The notes beneath the pieces were generated by a model that had not been told where the DNA came from, searched no databases, and saw only the letters and a list, made by a program, of their open reading frames with translations. A stretch of DNA of 33,802 bases from Bacillota bacterium (GTDB lineage: Bacteria > Bacillota > Clostridia > Peptostreptococcales > Anaerovoracaceae). This document shows, in pieces, positions 1-7,962 of this stretch; positions within the stretch are counted from its first letter, which is position 1; each line of letters opens with the position of its first letter. The stretch lies in contig JARBUO010000037.1 in the NCBI GenBank assembly GCA_029239605.1, positions 1-33,802 of the forward strand. Reading direction: 5' to 3'. A program made the position numbers and the translations under genes.

Positions 1-106
1 GAGCAAGATCGAAATCTGGAGCAAGCAGGAATGGGACAACTATAATGAAGGATCCAACCTCGGGCCTGACGATATCGCCGATAAGATGGCCGAGTTTGGG
101 ATATAG
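1..106 (+). CDS. mraZ: MraZ, C-terminal end (partial)
   Basis: The reading frame beginning at base 2 is open from the window edge to a TAG at 104-106 and gives 34 residues, [17 protein letters not shown] followed by a short acidic tail. The IEIWxxxxWxxY pattern is the usual C-terminal end of MraZ, the AbrB-fold DNA-binding protein that opens dcw clusters and regulates their transcription. The position immediately before rsmH, eight bases away, agrees with this. The N-terminal part and the upstream promoter and operator region lie outside the window, so regulation cannot be examined. Identification rests on a short fragment plus synteny. Confidence 0.85.
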   Translation, partial: SKIEIWSKQEWDNYNEGSNLGPDDIADKMAEFGI

Positions 107-114
107 GTAAAATA

Positions 115-1053
115 ATGGAATTCAAACATACCTCGGTACTGTTTTCTGAAACGATTAAAAATTTGAATATTAACCCGGAAGGAATTTATGTTGACGGAAC
201 GCTGGGAGGAGGCGGACATGCCTCCGGTATCTGCGAACGATTAGGTCAAAAAGGCATTTTTTTAGGGATTGACAGAGACGGAGATGCAATTCGTGCGGCA
301 GAAGCACGGCTGAACGCATACTCCTGTAATAAAATTTTCGTCCGTGACAACTACTCCAATATTAAGAATGTTTTATTGGATCAGGGGATTGAAGAAATTC
401 AGGGAGCTGTTCTGGATTTAGGCGTGTCATCTTTTCAACTGGACAACTCAGAAAGAGGTTTTTCTTACATGCAGGATGCGCCATTGGATATGCGTATGAA
501 CAGAGAAGATTCGCTGACTGCAGAAATCGTCGTAAATGACTATGAGCAAAAGGACCTGACCGAACTCATTAAAAAATATGGCGAAGAGCGGTGGGCATCG
601 AGAATCAGTGAATTCATCGTAAAAGAACGGAAAAAGAAGCGGATCAGAACGACCGGGGAACTGGTGGACGTGATCAAAGCTGCGATTCCGGCTTCCGCAA
701 GAAGAGAAGGGCCCCATCCCGCGAAGAGAACCTTCCAGGCCATCCGAATTGAAGTCAATGACGAACTGGGTCAGCTGGAGCGTGCTGTGGATGAATTCGT
801 TGATGTTCTGTGTGACGGAGGAAGACTTTGCATCATAACCTTCCACTCGCTGGAAGACCGGATTGTCAAGGAAGCGTTTCAGCGCAGGGTCAATCCATGT
901 ACCTGCCCCAAAGAATTTCCGATTTGTACTTGCGGAAAAAAGCCGGATGTAAAGAAGATTAGCGGAAAGCCGATCCTTCCGACACCGCAGGAGCTGGAAA
1001 TGAATCCCAGGGCCAGAAGCGCAAAACTGAGAGTAATTGAAAAGAAATTATAA
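115..1053 (+). CDS. rsmH: 16S rRNA m4C1402 methyltransferase RsmH
   Basis: 312 residues, the normal length for RsmH (formerly MraW), which methylates N4 of C1402 in 16S rRNA using S-adenosylmethionine. The SAM-binding loop [14 protein letters not shown] is at residues 26-39. [10 protein letters not shown] follows near 101, the PLDMRMN segment near 123, [18 protein letters not shown] near 203-220 and [12 protein letters not shown] near 240, all family hallmarks. A Cys-rich stretch ([12 protein letters not shown]) near 265-276 is also common in the family. The start ATG lies eight bases after the mraZ stop with only a weak AGG upstream, so translational coupling to mraZ is likely. It is a standard second gene of the dcw cluster. 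Confidence 0.97.
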   Translation: MEFKHTSVLFSETIKNLNINPEGIYVDGTLGGGGHASGICERLGQKGIFLGIDRDGDAIRAAEARLNAYSCNKIFVRDNYSNIKNVLLDQGIEEIQGAVLDLGVSSFQLDNSERGFSYMQDAPLDMRMNREDSLTAEIVVNDYEQKDLTELIKKYGEERWASRISEFIVKERKKKRIRTTGELVDVIKAAIPASARREGPHPAKRTFQAIRIEVNDELGQLERAVDEFVDVLCDGGRLCIITFHSLEDRIVKEAFQRRVNPCTCPKEFPICTCGKKPDVKKISGKPILPTPQELEMNPRARSAKLRVIEKKL

Positions 1054-1106
1054 ATCCGGGTTTCCATGCAGGATTCCAGTGATACGTAATATAAAAATTT
1101 CGCCGG

Positions 1107-1134
1107 CAATTTGGTTTCGGCAGGAAGCAAATTG
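1107..1134. other. Short inverted repeat in the rsmH-ftsL spacer
   Basis: CAATTTG (1107-1113) and CAAATTG (1128-1134) are perfect 7-base complementary arms around a 14-base loop, in the 109-base gap between rsmH and the ftsL-like gene. No T-tract follows, so it is not a convincing terminator. It may be a small RNA hairpin or chance. Confidence 0.3.
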
Positions 1135-1162
1135 ATCGAGCTGATAAAAGAGGTAGATTCTT

Positions 1163-1609
1163 ATGATGGCAGCAGAAAAGTGGTATGAATATCAAGACAA
1201 CTATAAAAGATATGGTCTTGACATGAAACCAAGGACAATAAAAAAGGAAACCATAAAAACTAAGAAGAGTTCGAGCACGGGAATCAATGCAAAAGACAAA
1301 TTCAGAATGCTGGCACTGACAGTATTCACAGGTGTACTTTGCGTCGGACTCATTGTTGCCACAGCCTATGCAGCAAGTATTAAATACAATATCAACTCTA
1401 TGATAAAAGAAAATGAAGTGATTCAGGGCGAAATAGAAAATCTGAATGTGAAGATCGAAAGTGCATCCAATATTCAGATCATTGAAGCAAGGGCGGTTGC
1501 AGAATTAGGAATGCAATATCCAGTGTCAGATCAGCTGGTCTACATTGATAACAACAAAGATACCATTAAGGATTTTGCACTGGTACTCAAGGAACAGGCA
1601 TATAATTGA
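1163..1609 (+). CDS. ftsL: FtsL-like septum formation initiator protein
   Basis: 148 residues with the FtsL/DivIC layout. A basic cytoplasmic N-terminus of about 48 residues is followed by one transmembrane helix (about 49-71) and a heptad-rich coiled-coil segment (about 73-100). A short extracytoplasmic end carries AELGMQYP, resembling the A-ELGM--P motif of FtsL homologues. FtsL forms the FtsQ-FtsL-FtsB/DivIC divisome complex that activates FtsW-FtsI. Sequence conservation in this family is low, so the assignment depends on topology and on the slot between rsmH and the class B PBP. Two ATG codons are adjacent (1163 and 1166), with AGAGG upstream near 1148. The cytoplasmic tail is longer than in E. 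coli FtsL. Confidence 0.82.
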   Translation: MMAAEKWYEYQDNYKRYGLDMKPRTIKKETIKTKKSSSTGINAKDKFRMLALTVFTGVLCVGLIVATAYAASIKYNINSMIKENEVIQGEIENLNVKIESASNIQIIEARAVAELGMQYPVSDQLVYIDNNKDTIKDFALVLKEQAYN

Positions 1610-1744
1610 TTTCTGAGCTGTATAATGAAAATGAACTGAAAATTAAAATCTAAGCTGAATACTGACAAACTACAGGTAAAATTACAGGATTTCTAGATTT
1701 CAAAATAGATGTGTTTGATATATAACTGCATATTGTTAAGGATG

Positions 1745-1785
1745 AGCCAGATAACTTCATGATAAGACGATTATGTAATCTGGCT
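1745..1785 (+). other. Imperfect hairpin in the ftsL-ftsI spacer
   Basis: AGCCAGAT (1745-1752) pairs with ATCTGGCT (1778-1785), and a few further pairs continue inward around a long loop. The right arm runs into TTTT. It sits in the 277-base spacer between the ftsL-like gene and the transpeptidase gene. It could be a weak terminator or attenuator. The rest of the spacer is AT-rich; I saw no good promoter pair in it. Confidence 0.35.
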
Positions 1786-1886
1786 TTTGGCTTATATTTG
1801 AATGCTTTATATGTCATCTGAAACCGGACGACAAGCTTTGTAAGTCCAGCAAGTTTATATGTTGAGCAAGAAAGGGAGAAGCAGAC

Positions 1887-3890
1887 ATGTCGCCTACGAC
1901 GAATAAGAACAAAAGACGATTGGTATTTGTATTTGTATTAACCTGCCTCATGTGTACGGCTCTTGCTTTTCGCGTGGGCTGGATCCAGGTTGTAGCCAGC
2001 GAGCGATATGCGAAAATGGCCGTTGAACAGCAGACAAGGGATGTTCCTATTCCTGCAAAGCGGGGAGTTATTTATGACACAAACGGAAAGGAACTGGCAA
2101 TCAGTGCTGTGACCAACAGCATATGGGCAAGACCGGGCGTAGTAAAGAGTGCAGCGACGGAAGAGAAATCACAGGAGAATCTTGAGAAGACCGCTTCAAC
2201 CCTGGCGGAAATTTTGGAGATGGATAAAGAGCAGGTGCTCAAAATCATCAGCCAGAACCGAAGCCTGGTGAAGGTTGCAAAGTACGTTGATAAAGAAAAA
2301 GCTGATCAAATCCGGCAGAAGGGTTTGAAGGGCATCGAAATTGCGGAGGACGTCAAACGGTATTATCCAATGGGTTCCTTTCTGGCCCATGTTCTTGGAA
2401 GCACAACGGATGACAACAGAGGCCTCGCAGGCATCGAAATGAAATATGACAAATTTTTGAGCGGAATACCGGGACGATGGATTAAAAATACTGACCGGGA
2501 CGGCGACAGCCTGTCTTATGGTGTGGAAAAATATTTTCAGGCAGAAAACGGACTCAATCTGGTATTGACCATTGATGAGGTAATTCAGCATTACGTGGAG
2601 AAAGCACTGGATACGGTTCAGGCAAATACATCGGCAGACCGGGTTATGTGCATTGTAATGGACCCGAAAACCGGAGATATTCTGGCCATGGGTGTAACAC
2701 CTGATTATGATCCCAACAATCCCAGAGTACCTCCAACTACCGATGGCGCTATCTATTTGGATAGTCTGCCAGATGAAAAGAAACTGGAATACTGGAATGC
2801 CATGTGGAGAAATCCTCTGGTGAGCGATACATACGAGCCAGGGTCCACTTTTAAACTGCTGACCACTGCCATTGCGCTGGAAGAAGGAGTTACTTCACTG
2901 GACGACAGATTTGTGTGCACTGGTTCCATTGTAGTGGCGGGACAGAAGCTGAAGTGCTGGCGCTCTTACAATCCTCACGGAGCAGAAAACCTGGTTGAAG
3001 CTGTAGGAAACTCATGTAATCCTGTCTTCGTACAACTTGCACAGCGAATCGGTTATGAAAAGTACTTTGACTACATGGAACTTTTCGGACTCAGAGATAA
3101 AACAGGAATTGATTATCCGGGTGAAGGTTATGCCATTCTTCAGGATGAAGCGACTGCGGGACCGGTGGGACTGGCAACAATGTCTTACGGGCAGGGTATT
3201 GCTGTTACTCCCATTCAGCTGATTACTGCGGTTTCAGCTCTGGGCAACGAAGGAAAACTGATGCAGCCCAGAATCGTAAAAGAGCTGCGTGACAGCGACG
3301 GCAATGTAATACAAAGCTTCAAAACAAAGGTTGTTCGGCAAGTCGTATCGAAAAAAACTGCCGATGAAATGAGTTTAATCATGGAATCGGTTGTAGACGA
3401 AGGCGGCGGAGCAACTGCTAAGATACCCGGATACCGTATCGGCGGCAAGACGGGAACCGCAAACAAAGCCGAGGGTGGCGGCTACAGCAATGAAACATTC
3501 TCATCCTTTATCGGGATGGCCCCAATGGATGATCCGCGCATTGCAATTCTTATGATCGTGGATAATCCGAAGGGAGTGAAATTCGGAAGCCAGACAGCTG
3601 CCCCGGGCGTTAGACTAGTTTTAGAAGAAACCTTAAGATATCTGAATATACAGCCCTCTTATAACGAGGAAGAAAAGCAGGCGATTGAAAGCGGATACGT
3701 AACCGTGCCGGATGTCACTAACATGCCTTATCGCAGTGCGATGGACATTTTGGGAAAAGCATCCCTTCTCTATACCGTTTCGCCGGCCGGTGATATTGCC
3801 CTTGATGATGATTTTATCGTGGTGGATCAGTATCCGAAGCCCGGCGACAAGCTGCAAAAAGGAGGGACGGTCTGCCTGTACCGAAATTAA
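1887..3890 (+). CDS. ftsI: Class B penicillin-binding protein, FtsI/SpoVD type, with PASTA domain
   Basis: 667 residues. A short basic N-terminus and one membrane anchor (about 11-30) are followed by the PBP dimerisation region beginning with RDVPIPAKRGVIYD (51-64). The transpeptidase domain has all three active-site motifs: S320-T-F-K323 (catalytic serine), S376-C-N378 and K521-T-G523. A single C-terminal PASTA domain (about 604-666) begins VTVPDVTNMPY. The enzyme cross-links septal peptidoglycan outside the membrane, in partnership with the SEDS polymerase FtsW. One PASTA repeat is the SpoVD arrangement, whereas vegetative PBP2B of Bacillus has two. As the only such gene here it probably serves as the vegetative division transpeptidase. 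GGGAG lies about ten bases before the ATG. Confidence 0.93.
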   Translation: MSPTTNKNKRRLVFVFVLTCLMCTALAFRVGWIQVVASERYAKMAVEQQTRDVPIPAKRGVIYDTNGKELAISAVTNSIWARPGVVKSAATEEKSQENLEKTASTLAEILEMDKEQVLKIISQNRSLVKVAKYVDKEKADQIRQKGLKGIEIAEDVKRYYPMGSFLAHVLGSTTDDNRGLAGIEMKYDKFLSGIPGRWIKNTDRDGDSLSYGVEKYFQAENGLNLVLTIDEVIQHYVEKALDTVQANTSADRVMCIVMDPKTGDILAMGVTPDYDPNNPRVPPTTDGAIYLDSLPDEKKLEYWNAMWRNPLVSDTYEPGSTFKLLTTAIALEEGVTSLDDRFVCTGSIVVAGQKLKCWRSYNPHGAENLVEAVGNSCNPVFVQLAQRIGYEKYFDYMELFGLRDKTGIDYPGEGYAILQDEATAGPVGLATMSYGQGIAVTPIQLITAVSALGNEGKLMQPRIVKELRDSDGNVIQSFKTKVVRQVVSKKTADEMSLIMESVVDEGGGATAKIPGYRIGGKTGTANKAEGGGYSNETFSSFIGMAPMDDPRIAILMIVDNPKGVKFGSQTAAPGVRLVLEETLRYLNIQPSYNEEEKQAIESGYVTVPDVTNMPYRSAMDILGKASLLYTVSPAGDIALDDDFIVVDQYPKPGDKLQKGGTVCLYRN

Positions 3891-3947
3891 ACTTTGCAGC
3901 CCATGCCGGACAGAGAACTGCTCATCAGCAGGAAGGGGAACGGCAAG

Positions 3948-5411
3948 GTGAAATTCAAAGATTTGTTATACGGAGCGGATGTTTCGTACTCTGCGGACCT
4001 CAATGATCTTGAGGTGACAGGGCTGGCTTATAATTCAAAGCAGGTTGAAAAAGGATATGCCTTTATCTGTATCAAAGGCTATCATACAGACGGACATATT
4101 TATGCGATGGATGCAGCCTTTCGGGGCGCATCTGTCATCATTTGTGAGGAAGATATCGACATCAAAGCGGTTCCTGTTGTGAGAACTGATGACAGCAGAA
4201 GACTTCTTTCCAGAATGTCGGCCAATTTCTACGGGGTGAAAGATGCAAACTTTCAAATTTATGGAGTTACCGGAACCAATGGAAAGACTACCATTTCCTG
4301 CATGCTGAAAAGCATTATTGAAACACAAAACGGCAGCTGCGGTCTTTTGGGAACCATCGGCTATTACGTAGGCGGCAAAGAATACGAAGCCCAGAATACC
4401 ACTCCGGAATCCAGCGATCTGCAAAGAATGTTTGCAGAAATGAGGTCGGAAGGAATTGAGAACTGTGTTATGGAGGTATCCTCCCATGCACTGGCGCTTG
4501 GTAAGGTTGATGATATCCTTTTTCGTATTTCCGTCTTTACCAATCTGACCATGGATCATATGGACTTTCACAAAGATATTGAAGATTACTATCAGGCCAA
4601 GAAAAAGCTTTTTTATTTAACTGACGGTGCCTGTGTAGTAAACCTGGATGACGAATATGGAAGAAGACTTTATGAAGAGCTGCAGCAAAACGGAAAGAAG
4701 GCAGTGGGATATTCTCTGAAGGACCGGAAGGCAGATTACTGCGGTGATATTCTTGAGACCACAGAGAAGGGCTCGCTTGTCCGAGTAACAGAAGGAACCC
4801 TGGAAACAACATTGCTCACACTGAACACTCCGGGAATCTTCACCATTTACAATGGGCTCGCCGCTCTGGCCTGTGCCAGGGAAGGGGGTTACACCTACGA
4901 CAGCATTCAGCTTGGTCTAGGGAAGCTCAAAGGGGTGCCGGGGCGTTTTGAACTGGTAGAGAATCAAAAAGGTATTATTGCCATCGTGGATTATGCCCAT
5001 ACACCCGATGCGCTGGAAAAAGTACTCAGAACCGCAAGCGATTTTAAAAAAGGCAGATTGATTTGTGTCTTTGGCTGCGGCGGAGACAGAGACCAGAAAA
5101 AGCGTGCACTTATGGGAGCAGCAGCAGGAAGGTACAGTGATTACTGCATTATAACAAGCGACAATCCAAGGACAGAACGTCAGGAAAGCATCACGGCAGA
5201 CATTGAGGCTGGGATTTATGAGACGGGTTGTAATTATGAAGTAATTGAAAATCGATATGATGCCATTAAAAAAGCTGTTTCCATCTATCAAAAAGGTGAC
5301 ATAATATTAATAGCGGGGAAAGGACATGAAACCTACCAAATCATCGGAACAGAAAAATTTCATTTTGATGACAGAGAGGCTGTAAAAACGATTATAGAAA
5401 ACGGTGAATAA
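3948..5411 (+). CDS. murE: UDP-MurNAc-tripeptide synthetase MurE
   Basis: Mur ligase that adds the third stem-peptide residue to UDP-MurNAc-L-Ala-D-Glu, with ATP hydrolysis, in the cytoplasm. Visible are the P-loop GVTGTNGKT (106-114), the TTPESSDLQ substrate segment (151-159), YYQAKKKLF with the lysine expected to be carbamylated (about K218), and D-N-P-R at 405-408. DNPR is the pattern associated with meso-diaminopimelate specificity, so a mDAP-type wall is predicted. The frame is open back to a TTG at 3894, but I chose GTG at 3948. It has GGAAGGGG nine bases upstream and gives the normal MurE beginning MKFKDLLYG and 487 residues. It overlaps an alternative GTG start of murF by a few bases. 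Confidence 0.95.
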   Translation: MKFKDLLYGADVSYSADLNDLEVTGLAYNSKQVEKGYAFICIKGYHTDGHIYAMDAAFRGASVIICEEDIDIKAVPVVRTDDSRRLLSRMSANFYGVKDANFQIYGVTGTNGKTTISCMLKSIIETQNGSCGLLGTIGYYVGGKEYEAQNTTPESSDLQRMFAEMRSEGIENCVMEVSSHALALGKVDDILFRISVFTNLTMDHMDFHKDIEDYYQAKKKLFYLTDGACVVNLDDEYGRRLYEELQQNGKKAVGYSLKDRKADYCGDILETTEKGSLVRVTEGTLETTLLTLNTPGIFTIYNGLAALACAREGGYTYDSIQLGLGKLKGVPGRFELVENQKGIIAIVDYAHTPDALEKVLRTASDFKKGRLICVFGCGGDRDQKKRALMGAAAGRYSDYCIITSDNPRTERQESITADIEAGIYETGCNYEVIENRYDAIKKAVSIYQKGDIILIAGKGHETYQIIGTEKFHFDDREAVKTIIENGE

Positions 5412-5412
5412 T

Positions 5413-6798
5413 ATGAAACGATTAACAATAGAAGAAATCACAGCAGCGGTTGGGGGAAACTTGCTGCAGGGAAACCCGAAAGATACGGTAAAGGGGGTAT
5501 CCACAGACTCTAGAAAGGTAGAGTTTGGGGAACTGTTCATTCCATTGATTGGTGAACAGCATGATGCTCATGAGTTTATTCCTCAGGCGCTGGAACGGGG
5601 ATGCAGGACGATCGTCCTGTCCCGTCAGCCCGAAAAAACCGCCTTTGAACCGAAGGATGTGAACCAGATTCTAGTAGCGGATACCACAAAAGCACTGCAG
5701 GATCTGGCAGCATATTATTTGTCGGGGCTGTCTCTGAAAAAGATCGGAGTAACGGGCAGTACCGGAAAGACTTCCACAAAGGAAATGCTATACTGGATTT
5801 TTTCCGAACAGTTCAGGACTTCCAGAAATATTGGGAATTTGAACAACCACATCGGGCTCCCGTTGACCGTTTTGTCATTACCCGAAGATACCGAGGTTGG
5901 AATCTTTGAAATGGGTATGAGCGAACTCGGTGAAATTGACCTGCTTGCCAGCCTTGTGCGTCCGGATATCGGAATTATTACCAATATTGGGATTTCACAT
6001 ATTGAGAATCTTGGCAGCAGAGAGAATATACTGAAAGCAAAGTTGGAAATCACCAATTACTTTACAGAACAAGGAATTCTCATCGTAAACGAGGACAGTG
6101 ATTTTCTGTCCCGGGATATTGTTTCGGGTAATTACCAGACCATAACGGCTGGCGAAACGGGAAGAAGCAATTTTATCCTGTCCAATATCAATGATTATGG
6201 AGAGGATGGAATAGAATTTACCATTGAACATAAAGAGGCAGTGCAAAATTTCCGGCTGAATGTGCCGGGAAGGCATAACGCATATAATGGAGCTCTGGCT
6301 GTTGCAGCCGGTGTTCTCTGCGGCATTACAATGGAGGAGGCCGCAAGGGGTCTGCAGAAACTGGAAATTACCGAAAAGAGGTTAAATATAAAGGGCAAAA
6401 ATGGCATGAAGGTCATTGACGATACGTACAATGCAAGCCCTGATTCCATGAAAGCCGCAATCGACGTGCTGAAAGCCACAAAGGGCTTCCGGAAAATAGC
6501 AATTCTTGCAGATATGTTTGAATTGGGTGAGAATGCAGCGGACTTTCACATGGGAGTCGGAAAATATGCAGCAGAGAGCGGGATCGATCTGTTGATCGCC
6601 GTCGGCAGCCAGGCGAAGTACTATGCCGAGGGGGCGAAGGAAATACTTGGAGAGGACAAAATCCATTATTATGATACAAAGGAGTTGCTGATGGGCGATA
6701 TTGGTAGTATGATATCATCTGGCGACGTCATACTGCTGAAGGGCTCGCGAGGAATGGCTATGGATCAGGTAGTCAAGAAAATAATGGAGATGAATTAA
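5413..6798 (+). CDS. murF: UDP-MurNAc-tripeptide:D-Ala-D-Ala ligase MurF
   Basis: 461 residues from ATG 5413. MurF adds D-Ala-D-Ala to UDP-MurNAc-tripeptide to complete the pentapeptide precursor, in the cytoplasm. It shows the MurF P-loop GVTGSTGKT (112-120), the NIGNLNNHIGLPLTVL segment that follows it, the EMGMSELGEI block, GRHNAYNGALAVAAG in the central domain and DDTYNASPDS in the C-terminal domain. The N-terminal STDSRKVEFGELFIPL block is the uridine-binding region. A GTG at 5404 inside the murE end is in frame, but the ATG immediately after the murE stop, with GGTGA five bases before it, is the better start. The one-base gap to murE indicates translational coupling. Confidence 0.96.
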   Translation: MKRLTIEEITAAVGGNLLQGNPKDTVKGVSTDSRKVEFGELFIPLIGEQHDAHEFIPQALERGCRTIVLSRQPEKTAFEPKDVNQILVADTTKALQDLAAYYLSGLSLKKIGVTGSTGKTSTKEMLYWIFSEQFRTSRNIGNLNNHIGLPLTVLSLPEDTEVGIFEMGMSELGEIDLLASLVRPDIGIITNIGISHIENLGSRENILKAKLEITNYFTEQGILIVNEDSDFLSRDIVSGNYQTITAGETGRSNFILSNINDYGEDGIEFTIEHKEAVQNFRLNVPGRHNAYNGALAVAAGVLCGITMEEAARGLQKLEITEKRLNIKGKNGMKVIDDTYNASPDSMKAAIDVLKATKGFRKIAILADMFELGENAADFHMGVGKYAAESGIDLLIAVGSQAKYYAEGAKEILGEDKIHYYDTKELLMGDIGSMISSGDVILLKGSRGMAMDQVVKKIMEMN

Positions 6799-6800
6799 GC

Positions 6801-7757
6801 ATGGATTATTTACAAATTGGAATAACGACCGCAATCGCGTTTATTATAGCTGCTGTGGGGACACCGCTGCTGCTACCGGTATTAAGAAGAATCAAAGCAG
6901 GGCAGAGCATTCGTGAGGACGGACCTCAATCGCATATGGTAAAATCAGGTACGCCAACCATGGGGGGTCTTGCAATTATCGGCGCTGTTGTCGTTACGTG
7001 TCTGACTGCAGGAGGACCCAACCGTGATATGGTGATCATCCTGACAGCATTCATAGCGTACGGAGCCCTTGGTTTTCTGGATGATTTTGTAAAAGTTTCG
7101 ATGAAACGAAATCTTGGGTTGACCGCAAAGCAGAAGCTTGCACTGCAGATTCTTATCGCCGTTGGGCTTGCATACTATCAATCACAGGTTTCTGTTTACG
7201 GAACAACGGTTTTCATTCCAATTGTAAATCAATACCTGGACTTTGGAGTATTTTATATTCCCTTTATCGCTTTTGTTGTGGTTTCTATGGTGAATGCGGT
7301 GAATCTGACCGATGGGCTGGATGGCCTTGCATCGGGTGTTACCATGATTGTAGCATTATTTCTTGCAATGGTGGGCTCCACCTATGGGTTTACCACTACC
7401 ACGATATTCTGTGCTGCCATGGCGGGTGCATGTATCGGCTTTCTGCTTTATAACAGACATCCTGCCAAGGTATTCATGGGGGACACCGGTTCTTTGGCGC
7501 TGGGAGGCGGAATCGCTGCAGCAGCCATTATGATGAATATCGAACTTGTAATTCCCATTGCGGGCGGTGTATATGTGGCAGAGGCACTGTCTGTCATTCT
7601 CCAGGTTGTCAGCTACAAAACCAGAAGAAAACGTATTTTTAAAATGGCGCCGCTGCATCATCATTTTGAACTCAGCGGATGGAAAGAAACCAAAGTTGTA
7701 GGTGTATTCTGGCTTGTAACGTTCCTGCTTTGTGTCATAGGTCTTTTAATCGTATAA
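6801..7757 (+). CDS. mraY: Phospho-MurNAc-pentapeptide transferase MraY
   Basis: 318-residue polytopic membrane enzyme that transfers phospho-MurNAc-pentapeptide from UDP to undecaprenyl phosphate, forming lipid I on the cytoplasmic face. Diagnostic motifs are D94-D-F-V-K98, NLTDGLDG (168-175), MGDTG (226-230) and the HHH triplet (286-288) in APLHHHFELSGWKE. About ten hydrophobic segments alternate with short polar loops, as in known MraY topology. Length is typical. The start lies two bases after the murF stop, with GGAG upstream inside murF, so it is coupled to murF. The next gene is separated by a 205-base structured spacer. Confidence 0.97.
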   Translation: MDYLQIGITTAIAFIIAAVGTPLLLPVLRRIKAGQSIREDGPQSHMVKSGTPTMGGLAIIGAVVVTCLTAGGPNRDMVIILTAFIAYGALGFLDDFVKVSMKRNLGLTAKQKLALQILIAVGLAYYQSQVSVYGTTVFIPIVNQYLDFGVFYIPFIAFVVVSMVNAVNLTDGLDGLASGVTMIVALFLAMVGSTYGFTTTTIFCAAMAGACIGFLLYNRHPAKVFMGDTGSLALGGGIAAAAIMMNIELVIPIAGGVYVAEALSVILQVVSYKTRRKRIFKMAPLHHHFELSGWKETKVVGVFWLVTFLLCVIGLLIV

Positions 7758-7774
7758 TTCGGAAATAGCACGAC

Positions 7775-7807
7775 AAAAATCTATGAATCTCCGGTTCATG
7801 ATTTTTT
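7775..7807 (+). terminator. Terminator-like hairpin after mraY
   Basis: AAAAAT (7775-7780), a bulged C, then TATGAA (7782-7787) pair with TTCATG (7795-7800) and ATTTTT (7801-7806) around a 7-base loop, giving about 12 pairs including one T-G wobble. The hairpin ends in six T residues. Form and position 18 bases after the mraY stop fit an intrinsic terminator or attenuator. The stem is AT-rich, so termination may be partial and murD could still be reached by read-through. Confidence 0.5.
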
Positions 7808-7940
7808 AGCATTAATTCCGCCGGGCGGTGCTTGAGCACCTATCCGCATTTGCTGCGCGAATGCCTGGAAGGTGCCATACAGAAATTCCCCGGCTACAGA
7901 TGGAATGGAATTTTTCAGTGAAGCACCGGACGGAATGTTA
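7808..7940 (+). other. Predicted three-way-junction structured element between mraY and murD
   Basis: Three helices can be drawn by hand. The closing helix pairs TTCCG (7816-7820) with CGGAA (7931-7935) and CGGTGCTT (7826-7833) with AAGCACCG (7921-7928). Helix 2 pairs GCACCT (7836-7841) with AGGTGC (7870-7875), capped by GCATTTGC (7846-7853) with GCGAATGC (7857-7864) and a TGC triloop. Helix 3 pairs AAATTCC (7883-7889) with GGAATTT (7907-7913). The outer strands also offer AGCATT (7808-7813) with AATGTT (7934-7939) as an alternative. It ends about 20 bases before the murD start and just before its ribosome binding site. Function is unknown: it could be a leader RNA, an RNA processing site or an intergenic repeat. 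Confidence 0.5.
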
Positions 7941-7962
7941 AACGGAAGAAAGAAGGGGTAAT

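Noticed and set aside
1598..1626. TATAAT boxes near the end of the ftsL-like gene
   Set aside because: Two TATAAT hexamers occur, but no -35 at a suitable distance and no TGn extension; likely chance in AT-rich sequence.
3894..3947. Upstream TTG start for murE adding 18 residues
   Set aside because: No ribosome binding site at proper distance and the added residues do not resemble MurE; GTG 3948 has a strong one.
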